Source: JACKCD01 sp041390905 (GTDB lineage Bacteria; Chloroflexota; Anaerolineae; Promineifilales; Promineifilaceae). From it: a stretch of 64,000 nucleotides of DNA. A program made the position numbers and the translations under genes. How positions within the stretch are numbered: position 1 is the stretch's first letter; each line of letters begins with the position of its first letter. The notes below the pieces were generated by a model. That model saw only the letters and a list, made by a program, of their open reading frames with translations, was not told where the DNA came from and searched no databases. The stretch is from the NCBI GenBank assembly GCA_041390905.1, contig JAWKPA010000013.1, forward strand, positions 558,001 through 622,000. Direction: 5' to 3'. Shown piece by piece: positions 7,600 through 16,550 of this stretch.

Positions 7600-9111
7600 G
7601 TTTTGTGGAACCACAATCTCAAACCGTTCCCGAATGGCCTTGTCTGCTTCGGGTGGGATGGGGGTTGGTTGGTGGTTTTTCAAGATGTCGCGTGCTTTGC
7701 GGCGGGCTTGCTCACGCATGTCGAGGCTGCCCGCCAATTCCCAATCGTCGCGCCGCTGCCGGTCGGCGGTGTGGGGATAGTAATATTCGGTGGTCATCAG
7801 GTCAAGGCTTTGCTGGGTGCCGAGGAAGTGGCCTTCACCACGGCAAACCCGCTCGATCACGTCCACCGAAAGGGTGTCGGCGTTGACCTCGATGCCGCGC
7901 ACCATGCGCATGATCGCGCCGTTGATGTCGTCGTCAATGACATATTGTTCGTAGGCCACGGTGAGCATGGATTCAAGGAAGCCGGCCGAATGGTGGATGT
8001 AGTTTGAGCCAGCCAGCGCCGCCGCCAAACTGGTAATGCCCTTTTCATACCCGGCCTGCACGTCGGGGATTTTGGAGTCGGTGAGGCCGGAGGAGTTGTA
8101 GACGGGCAGGTTGTAGAACTGCCCAAGCTGGGCGGCGGCGGCGTTCATCATGGCAAATTCGGCCGCACCGCCGACAAAGCTGCCGCTGCGGAGGTCGGCT
8201 ACCGAGGGGACATAGCCCAACACGACGGGCGCACCGGGTTTGAGTAAATTTGTGTAGACAATGCCCGAAAGCTCCTCGGCGTTGATTTGCACCAGCGTTC
8301 CGGCGAGGGCGGCGGGGCTGGTGGCTCCGGCTTGTGGTGCGGAGGAGGTGAAGATGGGAATGTCCTGGCGCACGATTTCGGTGAGGACTTCGACCGTTTC
8401 GGGGGCGTAGCGCAGCGGGCTGACGGTCCAGCAGTTGGTGACGGAGATAATCGGCCGTTGGCGCAGGGCTTCGCGGCTGCCCATGATCAGGCTTGCCATT
8501 TCCACCACGTCGCGCACCGACTGCACGGTGAAGCAGTTGCCGGTGACGTGTTTGGTGGTGCTAACGAGGGCGGCGTAGTAGGTGTTTTGGTCAAGCAGCT
8601 CGTTGCTGAGGTCGCGGGCCACGACGGGGCGCAAATAGAAGTGGATGTTGTCGAGGGTGTCTACGATTTTGCCAATATTGACAATATCGGCCAGCACTGA
8701 TTCGCGGGCGCGTTGGGTTTCAAGGTCGAGGACTTTGACGGCGGCGCCGCCGGTGCCAAGATAGACGCGGGTGCCGCCGAGGAGCATGTCGTGTTTGGGG
8801 TCGCGGCCGGCCAACAGCACTTCGCTACGAGCGGTGGCAAGGGCGTCTTCGACCATGCTACGGGGAATGTAGACTCGGTTGCGGGTGGTGTCTATGTTTG
8901 CGCCTGCTTTCTGGAAGATGTCGCGGCACTCGGAGGGTTGGACTTCGATGCCGATGCGCTCTAACACATCAAGCGAGGCTTCGTGAATGCGCTTGACATC
9001 ATCTTGGCTGAGGGGGCGGTAGCTGCCGCCGGGGAGACCGCCGGGGGCGATGTTGGTTGCTCGCTGGTCGGCCTGGGCACGGGTGCGGGTGCGGTTTCTG
9101 GTTCGTGACAT
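7576..9111 (-). CDS. MttB-superfamily methyltransferase (non-pyrrolysine; glycine-betaine-type candidate)
   Basis: The 511-residue protein matches the trimethylamine/glycine betaine:corrinoid methyltransferase family: VYLGTGGAAVKVLD early, TGNCFTVQSVRDVVEMASLI in the middle, YNSSGLTDSKIPDVQAGYEK and a C-terminal HFLGTQQSLDLMTTEYYYP. There is no in-frame amber codon, so it belongs to the large non-pyrrolysine branch, whose characterised members demethylate glycine betaine and other quaternary amines. A corrinoid carrier (MttC-like) is not encoded in the window. The context (soxBDAG and DUF1638) favours glycine betaine to dimethylglycine; the substrate is inferred. The first 25 residues are an Arg/Thr-rich extension. 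No Shine-Dalgarno is visible because the heptad array lies immediately upstream. Confidence 0.85.
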   Translation of the reverse strand: MSRTRNRTRTRAQADQRATNIAPGGLPGGSYRPLSQDDVKRIHEASLDVLERIGIEVQPSECRDIFQKAGANIDTTRNRVYIPRSMVEDALATARSEVLLAGRDPKHDMLLGGTRVYLGTGGAAVKVLDLETQRARESVLADIVNIGKIVDTLDNIHFYLRPVVARDLSNELLDQNTYYAALVSTTKHVTGNCFTVQSVRDVVEMASLIMGSREALRQRPIISVTNCWTVSPLRYAPETVEVLTEIVRQDIPIFTSSAPQAGATSPAALAGTLVQINAEELSGIVYTNLLKPGAPVVLGYVPSVADLRSGSFVGGAAEFAMMNAAAAQLGQFYNLPVYNSSGLTDSKIPDVQAGYEKGITSLAAALAGSNYIHHSAGFLESMLTVAYEQYVIDDDINGAIMRMVRGIEVNADTLSVDVIERVCRGEGHFLGTQQSLDLMTTEYYYPHTADRQRRDDWELAGSLDMREQARRKARDILKNHQPTPIPPEADKAIRERFEIVVPQNERLGIGD

Positions 9112-9112
9112 G

Positions 9113-9146
9113 GTTATTGGAGGTTGGAGATGAGAGATTGGGAGAG
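9113..9146. repeat. Heptad array forming the DinB C-terminus
   Basis: GATTGGA-type units in a single orientation that encode the last nine residues (SQSLISNLQ) and TAA stop of the DinB-like gene, two bases from the next ATG. Confidence 0.8.
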
Positions 9147-9584
9147 TGTTTGTAGCTGGTTGAGGTGGTCGCTGTCGTGGTCAATGATCATTTGGACGAG
9201 GAAGCGGAAGGTGACGGAGCCTTCGGTTTCGTGAACGGCCGTTCTTTCCCACTTCTTGGCCTTGAGCGCGGTTAAATACGCCACCGTTTCTTCACGCTGT
9301 TGGGCAAACTCAGCCAACAGGTCAGCTAGCGGTTCGTTGCGGGTGTGTTCGCTGGGGGAAGGGTGGATGGTGGGGAGAAACGGCCGTTCTTCCGCCATCA
9401 CCCGCCGCAGCCGCTGCTGAAACTGCCCCTCAACCAGCAGCAAATGTTGCACCACATCCAGCAGCGACCACGAATCAGCATCCATGCGCCACCGTCCAGC
9501 TTCATCATCAACCGTTTGTAATATCGCTGCAACTTCGCCAGGTATCGCGGCTAATGCCTGTAGCAGCACAATTCGTTTGCTCAT
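9114..9584 (-). CDS. DinB-superfamily protein
   Basis: The 156-residue four-helix-bundle protein has DSWSLLDVVQHLLLVEGQF near the N-terminus and MIIDHDSDHLNQLQTL near the C-terminus, which supply the three metal-ligand histidines of the DinB/YfiT fold (H47-like, then DHDSDH). Members include bacillithiol and mycothiol transferases, but most are uncharacterised. It precedes the MttB-like gene by two bases, so it may be co-transcribed with the methyl-amine block. Two palindrome copies lie inside (9234, 9379). The C-terminus is repeat-derived and probably not functional sequence. Confidence 0.85.
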   Translation of the reverse strand: MSKRIVLLQALAAIPGEVAAILQTVDDEAGRWRMDADSWSLLDVVQHLLLVEGQFQQRLRRVMAEERPFLPTIHPSPSEHTRNEPLADLLAEFAQQREETVAYLTALKAKKWERTAVHETEGSVTFRFLVQMIIDHDSDHLNQLQTLSQSLISNLQ

Positions 9585-9950
9585 GACCCGCTCCTGTTTC
9601 TTATGATAGCGTGATTCTAGAGCGCGTGGCTTCTTCTACAAGGGATGGACTGTACCCTGTTTGTGGTTGATTGTGGGTCATCAGGCACAAAATGAGCCAT
9701 TATGTTAACTTTATGCGTCAAGAATGCATAACCTGGACGATCCAGAACCAAAGAAGCTTTTGACAGGATTGACAAGATTTTTCAGGATTAGGCATGAGAA
9801 TCCTGTTAATCCTGTCTAAAATTCTTGCTCACCATACAAGAAGCTCACTCGTAAGGTACTAAATAAGTGTCCAAAAACAAGTTAGGCAAGAAGTTCAACT
9901 TCTTCCGAGAAGTTGAACTTCTAAATCGCTAAGTTAATAATGAACGCTTA
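9585..9950. other. Intergenic region with two hairpin repeats
   Basis: No gene seen in this 366-bp spacer. It holds an inverted element at 9762-9816 (GACAGGATT-type left arm, AATCCTGTTAATCCTGTC right arm) and an AGAAGTTCAACTTCT pair at 9889-9922 just past the PucR stop. It contains the upstream region of the DinB gene; no promoter stands out. Confidence 0.6.
9889..9922. repeat. AGAAGTTCAACTTCT double palindrome
   Basis: AGAAGTTCAACTTCT, spacer TCCG, then GAAGTTGAACTTCT-type inverted copy. First of five copies in the window; lies downstream of the PucR gene. Confidence 0.85.
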
Positions 9951-11606
9951 CTAACTGGGGTGCTTGCGCAAATGATACCCTTTGAGTGCCACGTGCAGGT
10001 TTGTACGCACCAGCGGGTCGCGTAAATCAAGCAGACAGATTTCCTGAATGCGCTCCAGCCGCCGCAGCAGCGTATTGCGATGGATATAAAGTGCCTGTGA
10101 GGTTTCGGTGAGCGCTCCCCCATAATCCAGATACGCTTCCAGAGTAATCGTCAGGTCGCTGTTACGCGCCTGGTCATACGCCAGCAGCTTTTCCACATAG
10201 CGCAAAAAGCTGTTGCCGGCATGGGCTTCGGGTGGCAAATAATACAGCCAATGGAGTAACCCCAGCTCATCAAACGTGACCACGCCTTCGGTTTTGCCCA
10301 AGGCTCGCCCAATTTCCACCGCCTCCCGCGCCTGGCTGTAGCTTTGGCGAATACCGCCCGCTTCCTGGGGGCTGTTGTGTTCAAACACAGAGCCTACGCC
10401 AACCAGCAAGCGGCAGGCTGGGTAGCTGAGCGATTTTACCAGCCGTTCGGCAAGCTGTTTGCCAATCTGGTTTTGATCGCTTTCGTACACCACAACCAGG
10501 TGGTCGGTGCGCCGGATGGCAAAAGCGGTGGTGACGTAGTTTTCCTGCAGCCAATGGTAGAGCTGTTCTTCGACATAGTGTAAATTGCCACCTGCCTTGA
10601 GGTTGCCATAGATCAGCAGAATTTGGTGCGCCACGTTGAGCCGATAGCTAAAACGCCGCGCCAGCTCTTGCAGGGTTGTGGTGCGTTCCTGCCCGCGCAG
10701 CAGTTGCTCAAAAAAGTCGCCCCGCAGGTTTTCTTCGGCCTCATGAACGGCTTGCTCTTTAAACAGGAAGAGGGCGGCTACCGTTGCCCCGTGGCTGATG
10801 GCAAGTTCATCGAGTTCGGTTAACGGCCGGCCGCCAGCAATAATCCAAATATAGCCTTGAATTTGCCTGTCCACGATAATCGGTGCCACAAACCGTTCCA
10901 TAGACATCCCCATTTCCGGGATGGGTGGCACTCGTGTCGGGCGCATTCGCTGTAGCAGCTTGTTGTAGATGCCCGATTCCAGCAAATGTTGTGCCATTTC
11001 TGGCGATGTGCGCCCACTGGCAATGGTGCGCTCACGGGCAATGTCAATGGGGCCATATTGTGCCGTAGCCACCACGCGGAAAGTGGGGTCTTCGATTGAA
11101 ATGGAGCGTTTGAGGACGTTGGAGAGGGTAGTTGCCAGCGTGTGCAGATCTTTGCCTTGCAGCACGAGTTCCGTCAGTTGGTCGTAAATTTTGTTGGACT
11201 CTTGCAGCAGGGCATATTGTCGGTTGACGATTCTTTCCAGTATCGCTTCGGTCACGTCAATAAACAGTAGCTCACGCGGGGATTCTATAATAGGAAAGTT
11301 GAGCTGGTTGGCCGCTGCCAGCATGGCATCGGGGGTTTTGCTAAAGGCATAGCCGATGGATAACACCATGCCTGCAAACCCTTTTTCAACCAGGTGCGGG
11401 ATAAGTTGTGCCTGCTCTTCAGGGTTGTCTCGCAGCCCAAAGCCGGAGGTTAATAACAAGACTCCCTGGCGCTCATAGCTGTATTCGGCGTTGGGGACAT
11501 CTACGATGTGGACCCAGTTGATTTCGTTGTGAATGCCTGTTTTGCCAGCTACGAGCCTGGAAGATGAAAAAACGGGGAGCTTAAGTGCTTCAGCAACAGT
11601 CAGCAT
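9951..11606 (-). CDS. PucR/CdaR-family transcriptional regulator
   Basis: The 551-residue protein has an N-terminal PucR domain (about 1-125, from MLTVAEALKLPVF), a GAF-like segment (about 150-280), a CdaR GGDEF-like domain (about 300-425, with RLLVGVGSV) and a C-terminal PucR helix-turn-helix (about 485-545, with ETSQALYIHRNTLLRRLERIQ). PucR-type regulators activate purine, amino-acid or amine catabolism in response to ligands. It lies between the methyl-amine block (same strand, downstream) and the divergently transcribed ABC importer, either of which could be its target. No palindrome copy occurs inside it. Confidence 0.92.
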   Translation of the reverse strand: MLTVAEALKLPVFSSSRLVAGKTGIHNEINWVHIVDVPNAEYSYERQGVLLLTSGFGLRDNPEEQAQLIPHLVEKGFAGMVLSIGYAFSKTPDAMLAAANQLNFPIIESPRELLFIDVTEAILERIVNRQYALLQESNKIYDQLTELVLQGKDLHTLATTLSNVLKRSISIEDPTFRVVATAQYGPIDIARERTIASGRTSPEMAQHLLESGIYNKLLQRMRPTRVPPIPEMGMSMERFVAPIIVDRQIQGYIWIIAGGRPLTELDELAISHGATVAALFLFKEQAVHEAEENLRGDFFEQLLRGQERTTTLQELARRFSYRLNVAHQILLIYGNLKAGGNLHYVEEQLYHWLQENYVTTAFAIRRTDHLVVVYESDQNQIGKQLAERLVKSLSYPACRLLVGVGSVFEHNSPQEAGGIRQSYSQAREAVEIGRALGKTEGVVTFDELGLLHWLYYLPPEAHAGNSFLRYVEKLLAYDQARNSDLTITLEAYLDYGGALTETSQALYIHRNTLLRRLERIQEICLLDLRDPLVRTNLHVALKGYHLRKHPS

Positions 11607-12114
11607 AAGAATTGGATAATTGACCTTTGGTAATTCGTGTAAGGGGTGAGCCTCCTTACAGGTTGGGGCAATTTTACGTCATAAAATGATAATCTAAAAA
11701 TTGAACCGTAATAGGTGATGTGTATTTCTATGGTGTATGATTTGGCATTGATTGTAACCTATGTTATGATGGTTTTGCCTTTGATTAAAGTAAGCGGGTT
11801 TTGTAGCAAGATGGCTATGATGAGTGGTAAAAAACGGCCGTTAACAATCTTGCACAACAGCGTTTAGAAGAATTGCAACCAAATGCACCTTATCTCCGTC
11901 ATACCCCATTTGCTAAAATCCTCTCGCCCCGAACGGGTTATTGCTCATATTTTTTTTCGGGTACTGACAATTGTGGATACCCATCAAAACAAAATAAACC
12001 AATTAAGGAGGTGATGTTCTAACCTGTAGATAGAATCATTTAATTTTGTGTTGTTAAAAACTCACCGTAGATGTGTTAACAAACGGTTTCTAACGTTTGG
12101 AGGAGATATTACAC
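11607..12114. other. Divergent regulatory region between PucR gene and ABC importer
   Basis: This 508-bp AT-rich spacer has no long reading frame. It holds one AACGGCCGTT at 11833 and, at 12004-12022, an unusually perfect ribosome-binding sequence followed by a two-codon frame. The ABC operon promoter should lie here; I cannot assign one with confidence. Confidence 0.5.
12004..12022 (+). promoter_or_regulatory. Perfect Shine-Dalgarno with two-codon minigene in the ABC operon leader
   Basis: TAAGGAGGTGAT (12004-12015) is complementary to the whole anti-SD end of 16S rRNA. It overlaps ATG-TTC-TAA (12014-12022). It sits about 100 bases upstream of the true GTG start at 12115, which has its own GGAGGAG. 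It could be a ribosome-docking or attenuation element; function is inferred. Confidence 0.35.
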
Positions 12115-13917
12115 GTGGATAAAAATTTTGTAACCAAAGAAGAGATGGCCGAAGTCCATCCCATGATTCCTGAAGTATATGAACAACTCAAGCAAGGACG
12201 CATTTCCCGCCGTGAATTCTTGCGAACCTCAACCTTGCTTGGTATGTCAATTGGTGTTGCCAGCATCGCCGCAGCTTGTGGTGGCGGCGCAGCTCCTGCC
12301 GCCGAGGCTCCAGCAGCCGAAGAGCCAGCCGCTGAAGAACCTGTCGCCGAGGCTCCAGCAGCCGAAGAGCCAGCCGCTGAAGAACCGGCCGCCGAAGCAT
12401 CAGCAGATACCGGTGGCATCAAACGTGGTGGCATACTCCGCGTTGGTAGTGCCATCCCGGCCGTGGATCACCCTGCCCGTTTTTCCTGGATTTTCGATGC
12501 CAACGAATTTCGCCATGTCTTTGAATACCTCACCGAGACCGACAGGGACAATGTGACTCATCCCTATCTGTTGGAAAGCTGGACGGCCAACGAAGACCTC
12601 ACCGTGTGGGATCTGAAGCTGCGCGAAGGCATTATGTGGACAAACGGCGACGAACTTGTTGCTGACCATATTGTCTTCAATTTTAACGAATGGCTAAACC
12701 CGGACGTGGGTTCCTCCATCCTCGGTCTGTGGGAAGGGTTCCTAACCCCCGATGGCATCGAGGTTGTAGACCAGTACACGGTGCGCCTCAATTTGGATCA
12801 GCCCCTCCTGGCCGTGCCGGAAAATCTCTTCCACTACCCCGCCCAAATCATTCACCCCAGCTTCGATGGTGATGTCACCTCCGGTGCCAACGCCAGCACT
12901 GGCCCCTATGTCCTTAAAGAGTATGTCATTGGCGAGCGCGTTCGCATCGAGAGCCGCGTAGCAAATGGTGATGAAGGATATTGGCAGATGGGTGCCGATG
13001 GTAAGGCTTTGCCTTATCTTGACGCTATCGAATTTGTTGACCTCGGTGAAGATTCCACCGCTTACGTTGCCGCGTTGCTAAGTGGTGAAATAGGCAATAT
13101 CTACAACCCCACTGTAGATGCCTTCCTGGCCTTACGTGACCAGGATAACGTGGTTGTGGGCTCCGTTGGTACGTCTGCGACCGTTGTCATGCGTTTCCGC
13201 GTAGATTTGGAACCGTGGACGGATGTGCGCGTGCGTAATGCTGTCAAGAAAGTACAGGATCGCCAACGTATTCTTGACCAAGCCTTCTTTGGCGAAGGTT
13301 TGCTGGGTTATGATACCCATGCCTCCCCGGTTCATCCTGAATGGGCACCAATGGATTTGCCCGAATATGACCCCGAAGGCGCACGTGCCTTGCTTGATGA
13401 GGCTGGTGTTGACCAACTCGATTTTGCTGTTTCGGTGGGGACAGGCTGGCCCGACATTGTGGCTTATGCCGAGACCTTGAAGGAAGATGCCAAGGCGGCT
13501 GGAATTAATGTCGAGCTAGACACCATGCCGAACTCCGCTTATTGGGATCTGTGGACAGAAACCCCGGTTGGTATTACGACCTGGGCGCACCGTCCGCTGG
13601 CAGTTATGCTGTTGCCATTAGCTTACATTGCTGATGCTGAAGGTAATCCTGTGCCGTGGAATGAATCCCGCTGGGTTGATGAAGAGTTCTCTGAACTATT
13701 GAAGCAGGCGCAGGGTACGCTGGATGTTGAAGCTCGCCGTGCCTTGATGGTTGATATTCAGCGGATTCAGCAAGAACGTGGCTCGGTTGGTATTGCTTAC
13801 TTCCAGAATTTGTGGGATGCCTCGAATCCTGCTTATGTTGGTGTTGAAGCGCACCCCACCGGTTACAACTTGTGGCGTGAGGTTTGGTACAATCCGGATC
13901 TCGATCCGTTCGCCTAG
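12115..13917 (+). CDS. ABC importer substrate-binding lipoprotein, family 5 (peptide/nickel type)
   Basis: The start is GTG 12115 with GGAGGAG nine bases upstream; an upstream TTG frame overlaps the ribosome site. The 600-residue protein has a twin-arginine-like start (RISRREFLRTSTLLG), a lipobox ending in AAAC, and a linker of APAAEEPAAEEP-type repeats (about residues 65-100). This is followed by the SBP_bac_5 fold (YLTETDRDNVTHPYLLESW, SWTANEDLTVWDLKLREGI). The linker is a common membrane-anchor spacer in this phylum. It delivers oligopeptides or another solute to the permeases downstream. A strong hairpin after the stop probably raises its expression relative to the permeases. No palindrome copy occurs inside it. 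Confidence 0.93.
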   Translation: MDKNFVTKEEMAEVHPMIPEVYEQLKQGRISRREFLRTSTLLGMSIGVASIAAACGGGAAPAAEAPAAEEPAAEEPVAEAPAAEEPAAEEPAAEASADTGGIKRGGILRVGSAIPAVDHPARFSWIFDANEFRHVFEYLTETDRDNVTHPYLLESWTANEDLTVWDLKLREGIMWTNGDELVADHIVFNFNEWLNPDVGSSILGLWEGFLTPDGIEVVDQYTVRLNLDQPLLAVPENLFHYPAQIIHPSFDGDVTSGANASTGPYVLKEYVIGERVRIESRVANGDEGYWQMGADGKALPYLDAIEFVDLGEDSTAYVAALLSGEIGNIYNPTVDAFLALRDQDNVVVGSVGTSATVVMRFRVDLEPWTDVRVRNAVKKVQDRQRILDQAFFGEGLLGYDTHASPVHPEWAPMDLPEYDPEGARALLDEAGVDQLDFAVSVGTGWPDIVAYAETLKEDAKAAGINVELDTMPNSAYWDLWTETPVGITTWAHRPLAVMLLPLAYIADAEGNPVPWNESRWVDEEFSELLKQAQGTLDVEARRALMVDIQRIQQERGSVGIAYFQNLWDASNPAYVGVEAHPTGYNLWREVWYNPDLDPFA

Positions 13918-13934
13918 TTGGAACTGATTGTCTG

Positions 13935-13975
13935 ACAAAGTGCGCAGGGAAGCCAACTGCGCACTTTGTTTAATT
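13935..13975 (+). terminator. Hairpin after the substrate-binding protein gene
   Basis: Arms ACAAAGTGCGCAG (13935-13947) and CTGCGCACTTTGT (13957-13969) form a 13-bp perfect stem followed by TTTAATTCTT. It is placed between the SBP gene and the permease genes, so it is most likely a partial terminator or mRNA-stabilising stem. Confidence 0.8.
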
Positions 13976-14069
13976 CTTGAAGAGGAGGAGAATGGGGTTT
14001 TGTTCTCCTGCCTCTTGGCCTTTTCCTTACACAGATTCAAACTTGGCCCCATAGCCAAAGGGGGTTCTT

Positions 14070-15395
14070 ATGGCTAAATTCCTGCTACGTCGGGTTATTT
14101 TTCTTTTGTTTACCCTGATTGTGGTTTCTATTGCCGTTTTTGTGGTGACAGAACTGGCACCTGGGAATATTGCTGTCAATACATTGGGTAATACCATTAC
14201 GCCGGCGCAAGAAGCATCTTTTAATGCTCAACATGGCCTGGATCAGCCGGCTATGACGCGCTACATTCGCTGGCTGTTTGGTAGCGATTGGCAGGCAGAA
14301 GCGTTGGTAGGTTATCCTATCACACGTGTATTTGATGAAAAAAATGGGCAGTATAGCTGGTGGACGGTGGCTGAAGATGGCAGCTTGTTCCAGACATACA
14401 CACCAGATGGTGAGCAAATTATTCGGTTGGTGCGTCAAGCGGATGGCACGGTTGTTGAAGAGCCAGTAGCTGGTAGCCCGTGGACTGCCAATGAAGATGG
14501 GGTGGAGGTTTTTTGGGGAGTTGACAGAGATGGTCATGCGGCGATGTGGGTGCGGGGTGATGATTTGGAGACGTGGACGTTAACGGCCGCTACGTGGACA
14601 AGTGCGGCTGGTGCACCTCGGCAATATGTTCCTCTTCAGCGGGGGTTGTTGCGTGGTGATCCCGGTGTCTCTTTCCAATCTCGTCGGCCGGTCGCAGAGA
14701 CATTGCTGCGACGGTTAGAAAACACGGCTATTTTGGCCGGCATTGCCTTTGTGGTGGTAATGCCGCTCGCGTTGGTATTAGGGCTGCTGGCTGGTTTGAA
14801 TGAAGGGCGGTTTTTTGATCGCTTTGCATCTATTTCCAGCCTGGTGGCAACGGCCACGCCGGAATTTGCCAGTGGGGTGTTTTTGATCGTGTTGTTTTCC
14901 TCAGCATTTATACGCAAAACGCTGGGAATTGAGATACCAACGGCCGTTGTTGTTACCAACGAAAATGCCATTTTGGAACGGCCGCAAATGCTCATTTTGC
15001 CCATTCTGACGTTGACGCTGGTTGAGTTGGGGTATGTGCTGCGTATTACGCGGGCAAGTATGGTGGAGGTGATGCGGACGAATTATATAAGAACGGCCGT
15101 TCTCAAAGGCCTTCCCCGTTGGCGCATCGTCATGAAACACGCCCTCCGCAACGCCCTGCTTGCCCCCATCACCATCATCATGCTCCACGTCAACTGGCTC
15201 ATTGGTGGCATCGTCATCGTCGAAACCCTGTACGGGTTCCCCGGGTTAGGTCGCTACATTCTGGAAGTAGCCTTGTTCAAGGATGTCTTTGCCATTGAAG
15301 CCGCAGCGATGCTGCTGGTGATCATTGCCGTTGCCACCCAGCTTGTGGCCGACATCATCTACACCTACCTTAACCCACGTATCCGCTATTCATAG
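14070..15395 (+). CDS. ABC importer permease (DppB-type) with large extracytoplasmic insertion
   Basis: The 441 residues are about 110 more than a normal DppB/OppB. The N-terminal membrane segment (about 8-28) and ELAPGN are canonical, and GLLRGDPGVSFQSRRPVAETL (about 192-212) resumes the standard sequence, followed by five membrane segments and the EAA loop (AVLKGLPRWRIVMKHALRNALL). Between about residues 72 and 187 lies an insertion rich in Trp, Asp and Gly (YSWWTVAEDGSLFQTYTPDG, WGVDRDGHAAMW), placed where the outside loop after the first membrane segment should be. Two palindrome copies are inside (14939, 15092). It pairs with the following permease. Confidence 0.92.
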   Translation: MAKFLLRRVIFLLFTLIVVSIAVFVVTELAPGNIAVNTLGNTITPAQEASFNAQHGLDQPAMTRYIRWLFGSDWQAEALVGYPITRVFDEKNGQYSWWTVAEDGSLFQTYTPDGEQIIRLVRQADGTVVEEPVAGSPWTANEDGVEVFWGVDRDGHAAMWVRGDDLETWTLTAATWTSAAGAPRQYVPLQRGLLRGDPGVSFQSRRPVAETLLRRLENTAILAGIAFVVVMPLALVLGLLAGLNEGRFFDRFASISSLVATATPEFASGVFLIVLFSSAFIRKTLGIEIPTAVVVTNENAILERPQMLILPILTLTLVELGYVLRITRASMVEVMRTNYIRTAVLKGLPRWRIVMKHALRNALLAPITIIMLHVNWLIGGIVIVETLYGFPGLGRYILEVALFKDVFAIEAAAMLLVIIAVATQLVADIIYTYLNPRIRYS

Positions 15396-15413
15396 ACCCT
15401 AAGGAGTAAGATA

Positions 15414-16439
15414 ATGGCAACAGTTACAACTGGAACAAGCAGCATCAAAACAACACCAGCCCGTGCTGGCAAGCTGCGTGCCGCCATCAACGTCCTTCTC
15501 GCTTCTCGCGTGGCCGTGGTTGGTTTCTTCCTCGTCTTTTTTTGGATCTTTATCGCTACCTTTGCTGATGACTGCATCATCTCCCCCGGCTGCTGGGTGC
15601 AATGGACTGGCCTCAGCGCGGATCGCACCGCCGAATCGTACTCCGCCTTCCGTATCAGCTTGGACGAGACCTTTGCGCCCTTGCGTGAAGGGTATGAACC
15701 AACCCCGTGGCTGGCTCGTTACTCACCCTTCGAGCAATTTCGCGGGGAAAATTTGCAGGGGCCATCGTCAGCACATTGGCTGGGTACCGACAGAAACGGC
15801 CGTGATCTGTGGGCACGTTTAGCCCACGGCTCGCGCACCATCCTGACCCTGGCACCCTTTTCTATCATCATTGCTTTGTTAATCGGTGGAACCCTGGGGG
15901 TCGTGTCTGGCTATTATGGCGGCCTGGTGGATGAAGTTATCATGCGTGGTCTTGATGCGCTGATGGCCTTCCCCCAAATCCTGCTCTATCTGGTGATTAT
16001 TGCCGCTTTTGGACCATCTAAGCTCAATATCGTGCTGGCGATTACCATTGCCGGCGCTCCCGGCATTGCCCGCTTGGTGCGCGGTCTTACACTCGACATC
16101 AAAACGCGGGACTATGTGGCGGCGGCGCAGACACGCGGCGAAAGCCCGCTTTACATCATGTTTGTGGAGATTCTGCCCAATGCTCGCGGCCCCATCATCA
16201 TTGATGCCATGCTGCGCGTGGGCTACGCCGTTTTTTCTATCGGTACGTTAGGCTTCCTGGGTTTGGGACTGCCCCCGCCATCGCCCGATTGGGGCAGCAT
16301 GGTTTCCTCTGGCAAGAGCTTTATCCAGGCTGGTCACATTTGGGATGCGCTTTGGGCATCGCTGGCAATTGCCAGCCTTGTTGTTGGGCTAAATTTGCTG
16401 GCCGATGGGATTAATGAGGAAACACAGCGGTACCGTTAG
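15414..16439 (+). CDS. ABC importer permease (DppC-type)
   Basis: This 341-residue inner-membrane permease starts 18 bases after the DppB-type gene behind AAGGAG. The first membrane segment (about 30-55) is followed by an extended loop with FADDCIISPGCWVQW and PSSAHWLGTDRNGRDLWARL, the usual DppC entry motif. The core membrane segments and the EAA loop (AAAQTRGESPLYIMFVEILPN) follow, ending QRYR. The loop before the HWLGTDRNGRD motif is somewhat longer than typical, matching the enlarged outer loop in the partner subunit. It forms the heterodimeric channel of the importer. Confidence 0.93.
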   Translation: MATVTTGTSSIKTTPARAGKLRAAINVLLASRVAVVGFFLVFFWIFIATFADDCIISPGCWVQWTGLSADRTAESYSAFRISLDETFAPLREGYEPTPWLARYSPFEQFRGENLQGPSSAHWLGTDRNGRDLWARLAHGSRTILTLAPFSIIIALLIGGTLGVVSGYYGGLVDEVIMRGLDALMAFPQILLYLVIIAAFGPSKLNIVLAITIAGAPGIARLVRGLTLDIKTRDYVAAAQTRGESPLYIMFVEILPNARGPIIIDAMLRVGYAVFSIGTLGFLGLGLPPPSPDWGSMVSSGKSFIQAGHIWDALWASLAIASLVVGLNLLADGINEETQRYR

Positions 16440-16443
16440 GGCG

Positions 16444-16533
16444 GTAATCAGTAACCAGTAACCAGTAATCAGTCAACACCGATTACTGGTTACCGGACGC
16501 GAAGCGGTCGTGAAACGACATTACCGATTACTG
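16444..16533. repeat. Heptad hairpin array (CAGTAAC/CAGTAAT family)
   Basis: Four consecutive CAGTAAY-type heptads on the left and inverted GATTACTGGTTAC-type units on the right, between the second permease and the ATPase gene. A second copy lies at 56816-56887. Confidence 0.8.
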
Positions 16534-16550
16534 GCATAGAGGGAGAAAGC

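Noticed and set aside
8448..8457. Near-matches such as TCGGCCGTT, TACGGCCGTT and AACGGCCGTC
   Set aside because: Not counted as copies; they may be decayed or nascent sites but cannot be told from chance by eye.
7576..9111. Pyrrolysine codon in the MttB homologue
   Set aside because: No in-frame amber codon; the frame is open to its normal stop.
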